64,000 bases of DNA, from contig NZ_MRCD01000016.1 in the NCBI RefSeq assembly GCF_001904745.1, positions 61,334-125,333 of the forward strand, given 5' to 3'. This document shows positions 42,142 through 51,734 of the stretch, piece by piece. Position 1 is the first letter of the stretch. Each line of letters starts with the position of its first letter. The translations under genes were made by a program, and so were the position numbers. The notes beneath the pieces were generated by a model. The model was not told the DNA's origin, did not search any database, and was given only the letters and a program-made list of their open reading frames with translations. This DNA is from Calothrix sp. HK-06 (GTDB taxonomy: Bacteria > Cyanobacteriota > Cyanobacteriia > Cyanobacteriales > Nostocaceae).

Positions 42142-43326
42142 ATGAAGCTCTGTTGGCTACTTCCTAGTGATCGCAGTGGTGGAATATCTCCTGTTGTTTT
42201 GTCCTGTTGTCGGCAAGCTGCTACTGGACACGACACAACAATGCTCATGCTTTTACCACCTTTCTGGATAGGTAATGATTATGATTTTACAGTTGCATCT
42301 TTGGAACTGTATAGTTCGGCATCTAAGACACCGAATGTTTTACTAGAGTGGCTAAAACAAAATCCCCAGGATGTTCTATTTTTTAATGCTTGTGGCGAAT
42401 TCGATCCTATTATCCCTTATTTACCTAGTAGTATAAAAGCAGTTTACGTAGTTCATGATACTGCCCCTCGATATTGGTGTAAAGCCTTAGAAGAAGAGGA
42501 TAATTTAGAGGCAATTGTTGCAGTATCTGAGACTGTGGCTAGTAAATTTAGAAATCAACTCAAACAACCGGAGAAACTATCTGTAATTTGTAATGGTTGT
42601 GTTTTTCCAAAAGCAAATCTAGATATTGTCCGGCAAGATGAGTTAATATTTCTCGGAGGTGATAACCCTACCAAGGGAGCGTTTGATGTTCTCAAACTAT
42701 GGAAGAAGTTAGTCGAGTTAGGCTTTGGAGGTAAACTACACTGGTTTGGAAATATCACACCAGAATTTCAGCAAAAAATTCAGCAATTACCAAACTTACA
42801 AAAAATTCATATTTATGGTTACGTTCAACGAGAATTAATTTTTTCCACTGCTGCATCAGCCAAAGTTCTGCTGATGTTGAGTCGTGTGGAGCCATTTGGG
42901 ATGGCAACAATTGAAGCGATGAGTATGGGATGCGTACCAGTAGCTTGGGATATTGACACTGGGACAAAAGAAATAGTCACCGCAAATCAAACAGGATTAT
43001 TTGCACCTTTAGGTAATATTGAAATCCTCGCCAAACAGGTTTTGTTTGTCTGTGAAAATTATCAAGCTTTTGGCAATGCCGTAATTGAACGTGCAAGGTC
43101 AAACTTCGATGAAGTTGGGATGTGGAAACACTATGAGTCTTTAGTTAAAAATATTTCCGAGTTAAAACCAATTGCAAGAAGCAAAAATGGTCAAGAAGTA
43201 GCCGATTTTCAAGTTCCATTATCTCGTTTTCAGCTTTTGCCTCCTAGTGTCCGCTCAGTCATTCGAGAATTGATTGGGCGATCGCCTGCTCTTGGCTACT
43301 GGCTCCGCGATATGCGTGGCTGGTAG
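42142..43326 (+). CDS. glycosyltransferase family 4
   Basis: The 394-residue protein has a short N-domain (WLLPSDRSGGISPVVLSCCR), YVVHDTAPRYW, and a standard C-domain (LIFLGGDNPTKGAFDVLKLW, KLHWFGNI, IHIYGYVQRELIFSTAASA, VEPFGMATIEAMSMGCVPVA with the E-x7-E motif). It has a HIP1 site (GCGATCGC) near 43280, a palindrome otherwise seen only in this block. It is closely spaced with neighbours (14 and 23 bases), consistent with one operon. Confidence 0.9.
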   Translation: MKLCWLLPSDRSGGISPVVLSCCRQAATGHDTTMLMLLPPFWIGNDYDFTVASLELYSSASKTPNVLLEWLKQNPQDVLFFNACGEFDPIIPYLPSSIKAVYVVHDTAPRYWCKALEEEDNLEAIVAVSETVASKFRNQLKQPEKLSVICNGCVFPKANLDIVRQDELIFLGGDNPTKGAFDVLKLWKKLVELGFGGKLHWFGNITPEFQQKIQQLPNLQKIHIYGYVQRELIFSTAASAKVLLMLSRVEPFGMATIEAMSMGCVPVAWDIDTGTKEIVTANQTGLFAPLGNIEILAKQVLFVCENYQAFGNAVIERARSNFDEVGMWKHYESLVKNISELKPIARSKNGQEVADFQVPLSRFQLLPPSVRSVIRELIGRSPALGYWLRDMRGW

Positions 43327-43349
43327 ACATTTATAATTACATATATTAT

Positions 43350-44480
43350 ATGGGAAAACTTAGTTTTCTATTTTTAGGTGCTAATAGTCCTTGGACTTAT
43401 GGTATTGCAGAAGCTCTAGCTTACAATCATCATACCCATGCGGTTCAATTTTATGATTGGCGGACTTATCATCTAATCCGTCCCACCTGGTCTAACCGAA
43501 CTCCGCCCTCCTTTTTACAACGGTCAATGCCAGTACTGCCTAGTGGCTATGCAGGACGATTAGAAAAACTATTCCTATTTTACTTACAATATGTAATACA
43601 TAAGTGGTGTCAGCAACTCAAACGGGTTTCAGGAGAACATCCTTGGGTCATTGCTTCTGAGCCTTATTTCACCTCTTGGGTTCGTCACATACCTACAGAG
43701 AGATTAATTTATTACAATTTTGATGATTACTCTCTCTATCGACCTAGCCAAAAAGACAAAATTCTAAAACAAGAACGGGAATTAATTGAACGTGCAACTA
43801 TTACCCTTTGTGCTTCCTACTGCCAAGTTATGACTTTGAGGATGCGGCATCCCCAAAAAGCTTCCCGCATTCATCATTACCCACATGGGTTTGTAAATAA
43901 TTACCTCAATCCGCACCCAGAAAACCCTCCCGAACCAATGACTGTGGGTTATGTAGGCAACTTGGGCGATCGCCTAGATTGGCAACTAATTTACCAAATT
44001 ATCAAAGCTTGCGCCGAAGTAACTTTTGTTTTTGTCGGTGGATTAGACGAACAAATCATGCTAGAACAAGGAAATTGGCAAGCTACTCGTCAGGCAGTAC
44101 TAGCGTTACCCAATGTCCGCCATATTGGGAGAGTACCATCAGATGAAGTGGCAAAATATTACTGGTCTTTTGCAGTCAATTGGATTCCCTACGTAGTCAA
44201 ACACCCTTTTAACCAAGCAGCCTGTCCTACCAAAATCATGGATGGCATCGCAAGTGGTCACCCGATTTTGAGTACTGATATACCAGAATGCCGTTTATAC
44301 TCAGAGTGGATTAACATTTTTGACTCAGTAGAAGATGCCATCGCTCTTATCCGCAAGCAGTTAGTTTTATCAACAAAGCCTCAAGCCTACGATAAAAGCT
44401 TGGAACAATTGGAGTTTGCCCGCCGACATACCTGGCAAGTCCGTGCCCATACTCTTGAATATTTGTTATTACAAGGTTAA
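43350..44480 (+). CDS. glycosyltransferase, GT-B type
   Basis: The 376-residue protein has a GT-B fold: LSFLFLGANSPWTYGIAEAL at the start, WVIASEPYFTSW and YYNFDDYSLYRP in the N-domain, and MTVGYVGNLGDRLDWQLIYQ, FVFVGGLDEQ, HIGRVPSDEVAKYYWSFAV and ACPTKIMDGIASGHPILS in the C-domain. It resembles transferases of the UDP-galactofuranose/TuaH-like type that look for a monosaccharide on a lipid-linked acceptor; this is only a rough guess. A second HIP1 site (about 43970) lies inside the gene. Confidence 0.85.
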   Translation: MGKLSFLFLGANSPWTYGIAEALAYNHHTHAVQFYDWRTYHLIRPTWSNRTPPSFLQRSMPVLPSGYAGRLEKLFLFYLQYVIHKWCQQLKRVSGEHPWVIASEPYFTSWVRHIPTERLIYYNFDDYSLYRPSQKDKILKQERELIERATITLCASYCQVMTLRMRHPQKASRIHHYPHGFVNNYLNPHPENPPEPMTVGYVGNLGDRLDWQLIYQIIKACAEVTFVFVGGLDEQIMLEQGNWQATRQAVLALPNVRHIGRVPSDEVAKYYWSFAVNWIPYVVKHPFNQAACPTKIMDGIASGHPILSTDIPECRLYSEWINIFDSVEDAIALIRKQLVLSTKPQAYDKSLEQLEFARRHTWQVRAHTLEYLLLQG

Positions 44481-44516
44481 TTTGGATGCTTCGATAGTCT
44501 CTCAATAGGGTAGATA

Positions 44517-46178
44517 ATGAAGCGCCGAACTTTTTTAACCTCCGTGGTATCATATTCTGTAACAAGTAGCCTGTCGATGCTACTTGGTATTTTTATGTCC
44601 AAAAAAGCACACTCACATTCAAGTAAACATATTAAGATTGTACAAAATCAAACTTTACCAACAGGTGCTGTCAACGTTAAACAATTTGGATTACTGATTA
44701 GTGGTATTACCAATAATCTTAGAATTATTGCAAATAATACAGCAACAATTCAAGCTGCTATTGATACAGTTGGTAAGAAAGGGGGAGGAACTGTCTACAT
44801 TCCTGCGGGGCTTTACCAAATTGCACCAGAGAATTTGACAGATGAAGTTCCATCTTCACTTGTTATAAAATATGATAATATTACGCTGTTAGGTGATGAA
44901 ATTGGCAAGACTATTCTTCAAAGTAGAGGTGATTGGTCTGTTATTAACGGTCAAGTTGTTAGAGGTATAGGTATCCTGATTAAAGGAACTGATAATATCA
45001 CTCAACCAAGAAAAAATATTACAATCAAAAACCTCGAATTAAGTGGAGGTACAAATGGATTTACAGCAAATCGGTCTTGGCCTGCCAATCCTAATACTGG
45101 TGATGGATGGGACATTAGCCATAAAGGAATAGTTTTAGATTTTAATAAAGCTTTAGATAATATAATTATTGACTCTGTTTACGTACATGATTTTAGAGGA
45201 GAAGTAATTTATGCTGGCGGAGATTCGATTGGAAAAGTTACGATATCAAATAGTAAACTACACAGTTCTAATGCTTCAATCTTGAGTTTAGATGCAGAAC
45301 TAACCGTAAATAACTGTGAATTTTCGCAAACAGCAAATGCCTGGGTTGAAAACGCACCTATTTCACCAAATAAGTCTTATTATTTCGATAATTGTATTTT
45401 TAAAGATTCGATTAATTCTGGTTTTGTGATAGCACAAGGCAGATTTCCAGTTAATCACAATACTGTAATCACTAACTGTTTATTCCAAAATTCTCCTGTT
45501 GGTATTTGTACCTTTGGCGGCAGCAGTAATTTATTAATAGAAAGTAATAAATTTTTAGATTGTGGTAATGCTCTATTTACTAGTGGCGAAAATAGAGATA
45601 TCAAATTTTTTTTAAATGAAATTGTATCCGAAAAAGAACCTGTAGTATCCGTAAATTTTTCAGGAATATTAAAAAATATTATTATTAAGCAGAACCGACA
45701 GAGATCAACTAATGGAATTAACATAAAATCTCCCTGCATAGCATATTTAGGCGATTTGCAGAATATAGTTATAGAAGACAACATATTTGAAAATTGTCGT
45801 ACTCCAGAACAATCTTCTACTTTGTTTAACGAGCGTCCTTTATTCCGAAACAATCAATATATAGATGTTGAAAGACGAGATTTACAAGGAACCGCTAATT
45901 TCTGGCACGCACCACCATATATTGTTGAGCCAAAGTTTGAAGAGCTTGTTGTCAAAAACAATACTGGAAATCCTGTTATAGAAGTAGAGATGAGGATAGA
46001 GCATTATGCTGATGGGCAAGAGATTTTAATTGTGGGTGGTGCAAGTAAAGCACAAGTTAAGTTTCCTCAAAACTCCAAGACAATTCAATGCAAAAATGAT
46101 ATGTACCTTGGTGGTAATGCTGAAAAGCTAAAATTGAGATTTAATCGCTCTGACCAGAAGTGGTACGAAGTAGCTTAA
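44517..46178 (+). CDS. Tat-exported right-handed beta-helix protein
   Basis: The 553-residue protein starts MKRRTFLTSVVSYSV, a twin-arginine-type signal (RR-x-F-L followed by a hydrophobic run). The body has repeating short beta-strand rungs: GGGTVYIPAGLYQI (pectate-lyase-superfamily start), ITLLGDEIGKTILQ, NITIKNLELSGG, NIIIDSVYVHDFRGE, VTISNSKLHSS and VITNCLFQN. This suggests a polysaccharide lyase, glycosidase or epimerase acting in the periplasm on the repeat unit. No catalytic residues can be assigned. The start overlaps no neighbour and lies 36 bases after the previous glycosyltransferase. Confidence 0.85.
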   Translation: MKRRTFLTSVVSYSVTSSLSMLLGIFMSKKAHSHSSKHIKIVQNQTLPTGAVNVKQFGLLISGITNNLRIIANNTATIQAAIDTVGKKGGGTVYIPAGLYQIAPENLTDEVPSSLVIKYDNITLLGDEIGKTILQSRGDWSVINGQVVRGIGILIKGTDNITQPRKNITIKNLELSGGTNGFTANRSWPANPNTGDGWDISHKGIVLDFNKALDNIIIDSVYVHDFRGEVIYAGGDSIGKVTISNSKLHSSNASILSLDAELTVNNCEFSQTANAWVENAPISPNKSYYFDNCIFKDSINSGFVIAQGRFPVNHNTVITNCLFQNSPVGICTFGGSSNLLIESNKFLDCGNALFTSGENRDIKFFLNEIVSEKEPVVSVNFSGILKNIIIKQNRQRSTNGINIKSPCIAYLGDLQNIVIEDNIFENCRTPEQSSTLFNERPLFRNNQYIDVERRDLQGTANFWHAPPYIVEPKFEELVVKNNTGNPVIEVEMRIEHYADGQEILIVGGASKAQVKFPQNSKTIQCKNDMYLGGNAEKLKLRFNRSDQKWYEVA

Positions 46179-46188
46179 TTAAATTGTT

Positions 46189-47430
46189 ATGGTATCAGCA
46201 ATGTCAGAAGAAAATTTCTCTTGGATCTGTTGCCAACTCGGTGCCCGTGAGCATTATGCTATTCCACGGGCATTATACCAAGCTGGACAACTTACTAACC
46301 TGATCACAGATGCTTGGGTTCCACCCCATTCTCAGCTAAACCGACTGCCTAAAGCTTTGTTAAATAATTTACGGGAAAGGTTTCATTCAGATTTAACTGA
46401 AGCATCTGTACTGTCTTTTACTGGCTCTTTAATTCGTTTTGAAATAGCTCAACGAATTGAAAAAACCTCTGGATGGCAGCGTATAATTGCACGCAATCAC
46501 TGGTTCCAAAAACAGGCATTGCATTCACTCAAGGACATAACGCCTAAACTTAACTCTCGTCCTATCCTATTTGCTTACAGTTACGCAGCTTTAGAACTAT
46601 TCCGCTATGCAAAATCTCAAGGTTGGTACACTATTTTGGGTCAAATTGATCCAGGAAAAGTTGAAGAACAATTAGTTATTGAGGAATGTTCTAAATATCC
46701 TGCCTATAAACCTACTTGTCACCCAGCACCGCTCCAGTACTGGAGCAACTGGCAAGAAGAATGCTTATTAGCTGACCGAATTGTAGTTAACTCGCTTTGG
46801 TCAAACCAAGCATTACAGCAAGCAGGTATACCTAAGCAAAAAATTGACATCATTCCTCTTGCTTATCAACCACCGATAGCAGCACATAGTTTTGTACGTA
46901 GCTATCCTAGAACTTTTTCGGTTGAACGTCCACTGCGGGTGCTATTTTTAGGACAAGTTATCTTGCGGAAGGGTATTGCTGCATTACTAGAAGCTGCGGA
47001 AATTTTACGAGGTCAACCAATAGAATTTTGGATGGTTGGTTCTCAAAGTATCGCAATACCCAAATATTCTCATTCACAAATACACTGGGTAGGTGCAGTA
47101 TCCAGAAGTGCAACAGCTGATTACTATCGGATGGCAGATGTATTCCTTTTTCCCACCCTCTCTGATGGTTTTGGGCTTACTCAATTAGAAGCACAGGCAT
47201 GGAAATTGCCGATAGTTAGTTCAAAATTCTGTGGCGAGGTAGTAAAAGACAACGTAAACGGGTTGATTTTGCAGGAAGTAAAAGGGTCTGCAATTGCAGA
47301 AAAACTGCAATTTTGCCTTAATAACCCTCAGCGACTAGAAACATTTTCCCATAAATCTACTAACACTTCCTGTTTTAGTTTGTCACAATTAAACTATTAT
47401 CTCCAAGATATACGTTATGCTGTTAATTGA
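46189..47430 (+). CDS. glycosyltransferase family 4
   Basis: The 413-residue protein has ICCQLGAREHYAIPRALYQ at the start, VNSLWSNQALQQAGIP at the domain boundary, and LRVLFLGQVILRKGIAALLE, EFWMVGSQSI, HWVGAVSRSATADYYRMADV and SDGFGLTQLEAQAWKLPIV (E-x7-E) in the C-domain. The last 35 residues are divergent. Start ATG 46189 or 46201. A gap of about 250 bases follows with a cyanobacterial GTAGGGTGTGTTAGCG unit, so this may end a transcript. Confidence 0.88.
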   Translation: MVSAMSEENFSWICCQLGAREHYAIPRALYQAGQLTNLITDAWVPPHSQLNRLPKALLNNLRERFHSDLTEASVLSFTGSLIRFEIAQRIEKTSGWQRIIARNHWFQKQALHSLKDITPKLNSRPILFAYSYAALELFRYAKSQGWYTILGQIDPGKVEEQLVIEECSKYPAYKPTCHPAPLQYWSNWQEECLLADRIVVNSLWSNQALQQAGIPKQKIDIIPLAYQPPIAAHSFVRSYPRTFSVERPLRVLFLGQVILRKGIAALLEAAEILRGQPIEFWMVGSQSIAIPKYSHSQIHWVGAVSRSATADYYRMADVFLFPTLSDGFGLTQLEAQAWKLPIVSSKFCGEVVKDNVNGLILQEVKGSAIAEKLQFCLNNPQRLETFSHKSTNTSCFSLSQLNYYLQDIRYAVN

Positions 47431-47525
47431 ATATAAAATTTAGCTTTATAGCCAAGTATACTCGGAATTGTTAGCAAACTCTTAATAGATTTTATCAGAC
47501 TGCTATTTAGTTTTTGAACAGATAT

Positions 47526-47556
47526 GTAGGGTGTGTTAGCGACAGCGGAATGCACC
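47526..47556. repeat. GTAGGGTGTGTTAGCG-type dispersed repeat
   Basis: GTAGGGTGTGTTAGCGACAG followed by CGGAATGCACC; a common short unit between cyanobacterial genes, here between a glycosyltransferase and the polymerase gene. Confidence 0.5.
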
Positions 47557-47678
47557 AAATCCTTAACCTTGTAAGCCCAAAGCTAAAGCTAAATCAACAA
47601 AAATCAAATTGGATTGTCATATTATAAGCATTTTAATTTTAATCAAATTAATTTAATTTATAATTAATATTTAATTGT

Positions 47679-48941
47679 ATGGCAGAAGCATATCGAAACC
47701 TTTTAGTTATTGTTTGTCTGGGATTGTTGGTGTGGGGAGTCATTCGCATAGAGCGAATTTACCAATACCCATTCTTTATGGGTTGTATGTTTCTTTCCTT
47801 TATTTTGCCGCAAGCTTTTGCTTTAATTGCTCATCCCGAGCCAGTCGGACCAGAAGCACTGGACAACGTTTTACTTGTGTCATCTCTTTGCGCGGCTGCC
47901 TGTTGGATCGGTTATCAAATTAAGCCAAATACAAAATGGTTAAAAACTCTATATATCGTTACAGACGATCGTAAATTGTTTATAGCAGGAATTATGCTTA
48001 TGGCTCAAGCATGGTTCTTTAATTTTTTACTTTCTCGTACAACTGTCCAAATAGCAGCCAATTACAATTGGACGGGTCCAGCCACCATATATCTTTTTTT
48101 CATTCAAGCTGGCAACATAGCTTTCGGAATTTTTCTTTTACAGACTCTGAAACGTCCTCACTTTCTTAATATTATTTTTACTGTAATTTCTGGTTGGCCC
48201 TTATTTAGTACCGTTCTAATCGGACGTCGGCAACCGACAATGACATTTGCAATTATTATCGGTATTTCATTGTTCTTGGTTCGCCAATGGGTACCTCCTA
48301 GATGGCTTATCGTAACAGCAATGTTAATGGTAACTTTTCTCATTCCTTTATTTGGTGAGTTACGTGGAGGTGTTTGGAATTTAGTTTTTAGTGGCAATTG
48401 GCAGGAAATATTATCTGCAACGGAGCGAGCATTTAACTCCCAGCAAAAAGGAGATATCTTAGAACTAAGAAACGCAGCATTAGTAATTGATGTAGCAAAT
48501 AGGACAGGCTTATATGGTTTTGGAACTGGATGGTGGGATAGTATAATTTTTCAATTTGTACCTGGGCAAATTGTAGGTTTTGATTTTAAAAAATCTTTAC
48601 AATTTAACTTGTGGGATAGGTATAGTCAATTACTTAGTAGTTTATATGGTTATACCCGACCTAATGGCACTACAATTCCTGGCGTTGGAGATTCTTTTAT
48701 AGAATTTAGTTATTTTGGATGCGTGATTTTTGGGCTAATCGGATATATATTTAAACATCTTTGGATATCAGCTACTTATCACAAAAGCACTTTTAGTAGA
48801 ATCCTTTATATGGGGATGATTAGCCCAGGTATGGTAGGATTAACACATGGGATAGGAAGATTTTTCCAAGAAGCAATATTTCAATTAATATTTGTTGGTC
48901 TAGCAGTTTACTATGCTCGTGGTAAAGGTCGTTTGCACTAG
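47679..48941 (+). CDS. multi-span membrane protein, Wzy-like polysaccharide polymerase
   Basis: The 420-residue protein has about ten hydrophobic segments, a large loop between about 225 and 325 (GELRGGVWNLVFSG, NRTGLYGFGTGWWDSIIF, RPNGTTIPGVGDSFIEFSYFG) and a charged middle. The order of spans with one big periplasmic loop late in the protein, and the glycosyltransferase context, fit O-antigen/capsule polymerases (Wzy), whose sequences are highly variable. Direct motif evidence is weak. If right, it implies a Wzx/Wzy route, but no flippase is seen in the window. Confidence 0.72.
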   Translation: MAEAYRNLLVIVCLGLLVWGVIRIERIYQYPFFMGCMFLSFILPQAFALIAHPEPVGPEALDNVLLVSSLCAAACWIGYQIKPNTKWLKTLYIVTDDRKLFIAGIMLMAQAWFFNFLLSRTTVQIAANYNWTGPATIYLFFIQAGNIAFGIFLLQTLKRPHFLNIIFTVISGWPLFSTVLIGRRQPTMTFAIIIGISLFLVRQWVPPRWLIVTAMLMVTFLIPLFGELRGGVWNLVFSGNWQEILSATERAFNSQQKGDILELRNAALVIDVANRTGLYGFGTGWWDSIIFQFVPGQIVGFDFKKSLQFNLWDRYSQLLSSLYGYTRPNGTTIPGVGDSFIEFSYFGCVIFGLIGYIFKHLWISATYHKSTFSRILYMGMISPGMVGLTHGIGRFFQEAIFQLIFVGLAVYYARGKGRLH

Positions 48942-49185
48942 CTTCAAAAAAGTCTGTAATAATTTTAATCATTACATAGTTTTTTTTAGGTCATTTATTC
49001 AAAAATAAACTGTACATATACGCCTTATGATTAATTGACTGTATTATCAAAAACACCTAAATAACAATTATCTAAAAGGCCAGCTTGGTTATAAATCTCA
49101 TTTAACTATTATGAGCAAAGTTAAACATTGTTCTGGCAATCTAATTTTAGTCACTACCTATTGATAATCCGAAAAATAATTAGTC

Positions 49186-50415
49186 ATGCATATAGTTGTC
49201 ATTTTCTATAATATCGGAGGTTATCATGCTGCACGACTACGTGCTGTATGTGCAGCCTGTCAGGAGAAAGGCTGGAACTTAACTGCTGTTCAAATTACAG
49301 ACAAGACCAGTGAACATCCTTGGGGTGATGTCGAGCGAGAAATTACATTTCCTGTAAAAACCTTGTTGCCAATAGCAACAACATCTCCCTCAACTCCCCG
49401 GACTCAAGAATCTAGCTTACCAGCGTCTTTACTACCCTCTTACTTAGACGAGCTACAACCAAATATCGTTGCTATCCCTGGATGGGGATTTCCAATATCT
49501 CGCACTGCACTTTCCTGGTGTCAACACCACCGTGTTCCCACAATTCTCATGAGTGAGAGTAAATGGGATGACGAAAAACGGCAATGGTGGAAAGAGCAGA
49601 TCAAATCTTGGCTTTACATCAAAAAGTATGATGCTGCCATTGTTGGTGGCAAGCTCCACCGAGACTACCTGGTTAAGTTAGGGTTCCCGAATGATCGCAT
49701 TTTCTCTGGTTACGATGCTGTTGACAACGATTATTTTGCACAGCAGGCTGAAGTTGCAAGGCTAGATGTTGCTGGTGTAAGGCAAAGACAGCCAGCAATT
49801 CCGACCAAACCTTATTTTATTGCTGTTACCCGCTTGGTTAAACGCAAAAATGTCTATCGTCTTGTAGAAGCTTTTGCTGCGTATCGACAACAAATTAGAG
49901 ATGATTGTGCATGGGATTTGGTAATTTGTGGTAGTGGAGAAGAAGAACCCGCAATCCGCAAACTCATACTGGAAAAACAATTACAAAATTGCGTTCATTT
50001 ACCTGGTTTTATTCCTTACCAGGCAATCGGAGATTGGTATGGATTAGCTAATGCCTTTGTGCATCCTGCTTTGCAAGAGCAGTGGGGTTTAGTACTAAAC
50101 GAAGCTTGTGCTGCTGGACTACCGATTCTATCTAGCCGCACGGTAGGAGCCAGCTATGAACTTGTTTGTGATGGTAAAAATGGCTTGCTATTTAGTCCAG
50201 AAAACACTCAAGATATTACTCATGCTTTGTTAACTCTTCATCAGATGGATTCAGATTCAAGAAATAGACTGGGAGAATTAAGTCAAAACATTGTTGCTAA
50301 TTATAGCCCGAAAAATTTTGCTGAAGGTATTTTCCAGGCAATTTATACCATCAATACTTACAAAAAAAATAACAACAATAGCAGTAATTCACGAATTACC
50401 GCGATAGGAGATTAG
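49186..50415 (+). CDS. glycosyltransferase family 4
   Basis: The 409-residue protein begins IVVIFYNIGGYHAARLRAV, has IVAIPGWGFPISRTALSWC and VGGKLHRDYLVKLGFPNDRI at the domain boundary, and a C-domain with YFIAVTRLVKRKNVYRLVEAF, VICGSGEEEPAI, HLPGFIPYQAIGDWYGLANA and QEQWGLVLNEACAAGLPILS. It is preceded by a 240-base spacer in which I see no gene. A serine-rich/asparagine-rich C-terminal tail (KKNNNNSSNSR) is low-complexity. Confidence 0.9.
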   Translation: MHIVVIFYNIGGYHAARLRAVCAACQEKGWNLTAVQITDKTSEHPWGDVEREITFPVKTLLPIATTSPSTPRTQESSLPASLLPSYLDELQPNIVAIPGWGFPISRTALSWCQHHRVPTILMSESKWDDEKRQWWKEQIKSWLYIKKYDAAIVGGKLHRDYLVKLGFPNDRIFSGYDAVDNDYFAQQAEVARLDVAGVRQRQPAIPTKPYFIAVTRLVKRKNVYRLVEAFAAYRQQIRDDCAWDLVICGSGEEEPAIRKLILEKQLQNCVHLPGFIPYQAIGDWYGLANAFVHPALQEQWGLVLNEACAAGLPILSSRTVGASYELVCDGKNGLLFSPENTQDITHALLTLHQMDSDSRNRLGELSQNIVANYSPKNFAEGIFQAIYTINTYKKNNNNSSNSRITAIGD

Positions 50416-50455
50416 GGTTTTAAGTCCTGACTATCCTAAGGGTTAAAAACCCTCA
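50414..50455 (+). terminator. AGGGTTTT/AAAACCCT inverted repeat
   Basis: AGGGTTTTAAG at about 50414 and GGTTAAAAACCCT at about 50443-50455 can pair around a short loop directly after the glycosyltransferase stop. Possible terminator; the T run is weak. Confidence 0.35.
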
Positions 50456-50543
50456 GAGTCAACAGCCTACCCTACGTCTGCAAGTGAGTTATTTTTGTGT
50501 CGAATATTTTTTCGTGAAAAATTATTTTTGAGGAAACCTAAAC

Positions 50544-51722
50544 GTGAAAATTTTAATCTTTACACCCTACATTGGCAATAATTATGGCGGTATCCCTAAA
50601 ATCGTAGAAGGAATTGCAACTGCGATCGCTAACCAAGGTGTAATTGTCGATGTCATTACTACCGATGCGAATAATTTGGAAAAAATTTCCGTACCTCTCA
50701 ATCAGTGGCTCAATAAAGACAATTACAGAATTTGTTATTTTTCCTGTTGGCATAAAGGCGATTTTGTAATTAGTTTTAGTTTAATTAAGTGGCTAATTTA
50801 TCACATTCACGAATACGACGTCATTCATACAAATACTGTTTTTGCCCCAATCGTTTCTTTCGTACATGGGCTATGCAGATTGCGAAAAGTTCCTTATATC
50901 ATTACTACTCACGGAATGCTCGAACCTTGGGCTTTATCTTATAAAGGTTGGAAGAAAAAATTATATTTGAACCTTATAGAACAGCCACTTATGCAAAAAT
51001 CGAGTGTAATTCAAGTCAGCGCTAATGCTGAAGCAGGCAATGTCCAATCTTTAGGATTTGAGCGGTTTGTAACTATTCCTAACGGGGTTCATCAGCACGA
51101 TTTCACAACCCTACCCGATGCAGAAATTTTCTATCAGCAATTTCCTGCCACACGTCATAAAAAACTCATTTTATTTCTCGGTAGAATTGACCCGAAAAAA
51201 GGTTTAGACTTACTCGCTCCTGCCTTTGCCCAAGTTCATAGTAATTTCCCAGAAACACATTTAATTGTTGCAGGCCCCAACAGTACCGGATTTTTGACTA
51301 CGGTGCAAAATTACTTTGCTCAAGCTCAATGCCTTGATGCTGTCACCTTTACAGGGATGTTAACAGGTGAAATTAAATATGCTGCACTCGCAGCAGCTAG
51401 CTTATACGTTGCACCTTCCTACTCTGAAGGATTCAGTATATCTGTTTTAGAAGGTATGGCTTCGGGTCTACCATGTGTAATTACGACTGGTTGTAACTTT
51501 CCCGAAGCTGAACAAGCAAAAGCAGCTTATGTTGTGGATATCAAGACTAGAGCGATTGCATCATCTCTTAACTATTGCTTGAGTCATCCTCAAGAGGCAG
51601 AGGCAATCGGCTTGCGTGCGCGTGATTTTATACTTAAAAATTATACTTGGGAAAGTGCAGCGAAAAAGCTGATTGGAGTATACGAAGGAACGATTAACCG
51701 AAAAAATGCCCTAAAAGCATAG
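50544..51722 (+). CDS. glycosyltransferase family 4
   Basis: The 392-residue protein has KILIFTPYIGNNYGGIPKIV at the start, PYIITTHGMLEPWALSYKGW (a common GT4 signature with THG), KKLILFLGRIDPKKGLDLLA, HLIVAGPNSTG, TFTGMLTGEIKYAALAAA and YSEGFSISVLEGMASGLPCV (E-x7-E). It resembles WcaC/WbaZ-type enzymes. A HIP1 site lies near 50622. It is the last forward gene in the GGCGCC-free block and is convergent with a methyltransferase. Confidence 0.9.
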   Translation: MKILIFTPYIGNNYGGIPKIVEGIATAIANQGVIVDVITTDANNLEKISVPLNQWLNKDNYRICYFSCWHKGDFVISFSLIKWLIYHIHEYDVIHTNTVFAPIVSFVHGLCRLRKVPYIITTHGMLEPWALSYKGWKKKLYLNLIEQPLMQKSSVIQVSANAEAGNVQSLGFERFVTIPNGVHQHDFTTLPDAEIFYQQFPATRHKKLILFLGRIDPKKGLDLLAPAFAQVHSNFPETHLIVAGPNSTGFLTTVQNYFAQAQCLDAVTFTGMLTGEIKYAALAAASLYVAPSYSEGFSISVLEGMASGLPCVITTGCNFPEAEQAKAAYVVDIKTRAIASSLNYCLSHPQEAEAIGLRARDFILKNYTWESAAKKLIGVYEGTINRKNALKA

Positions 51723-51734
51723 TATAAATAGTTA

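Noticed and set aside
47675..47923. 82-codon frame over the start of the polymerase gene
   Set aside because: Shadow of the Wzy-like gene in another frame.
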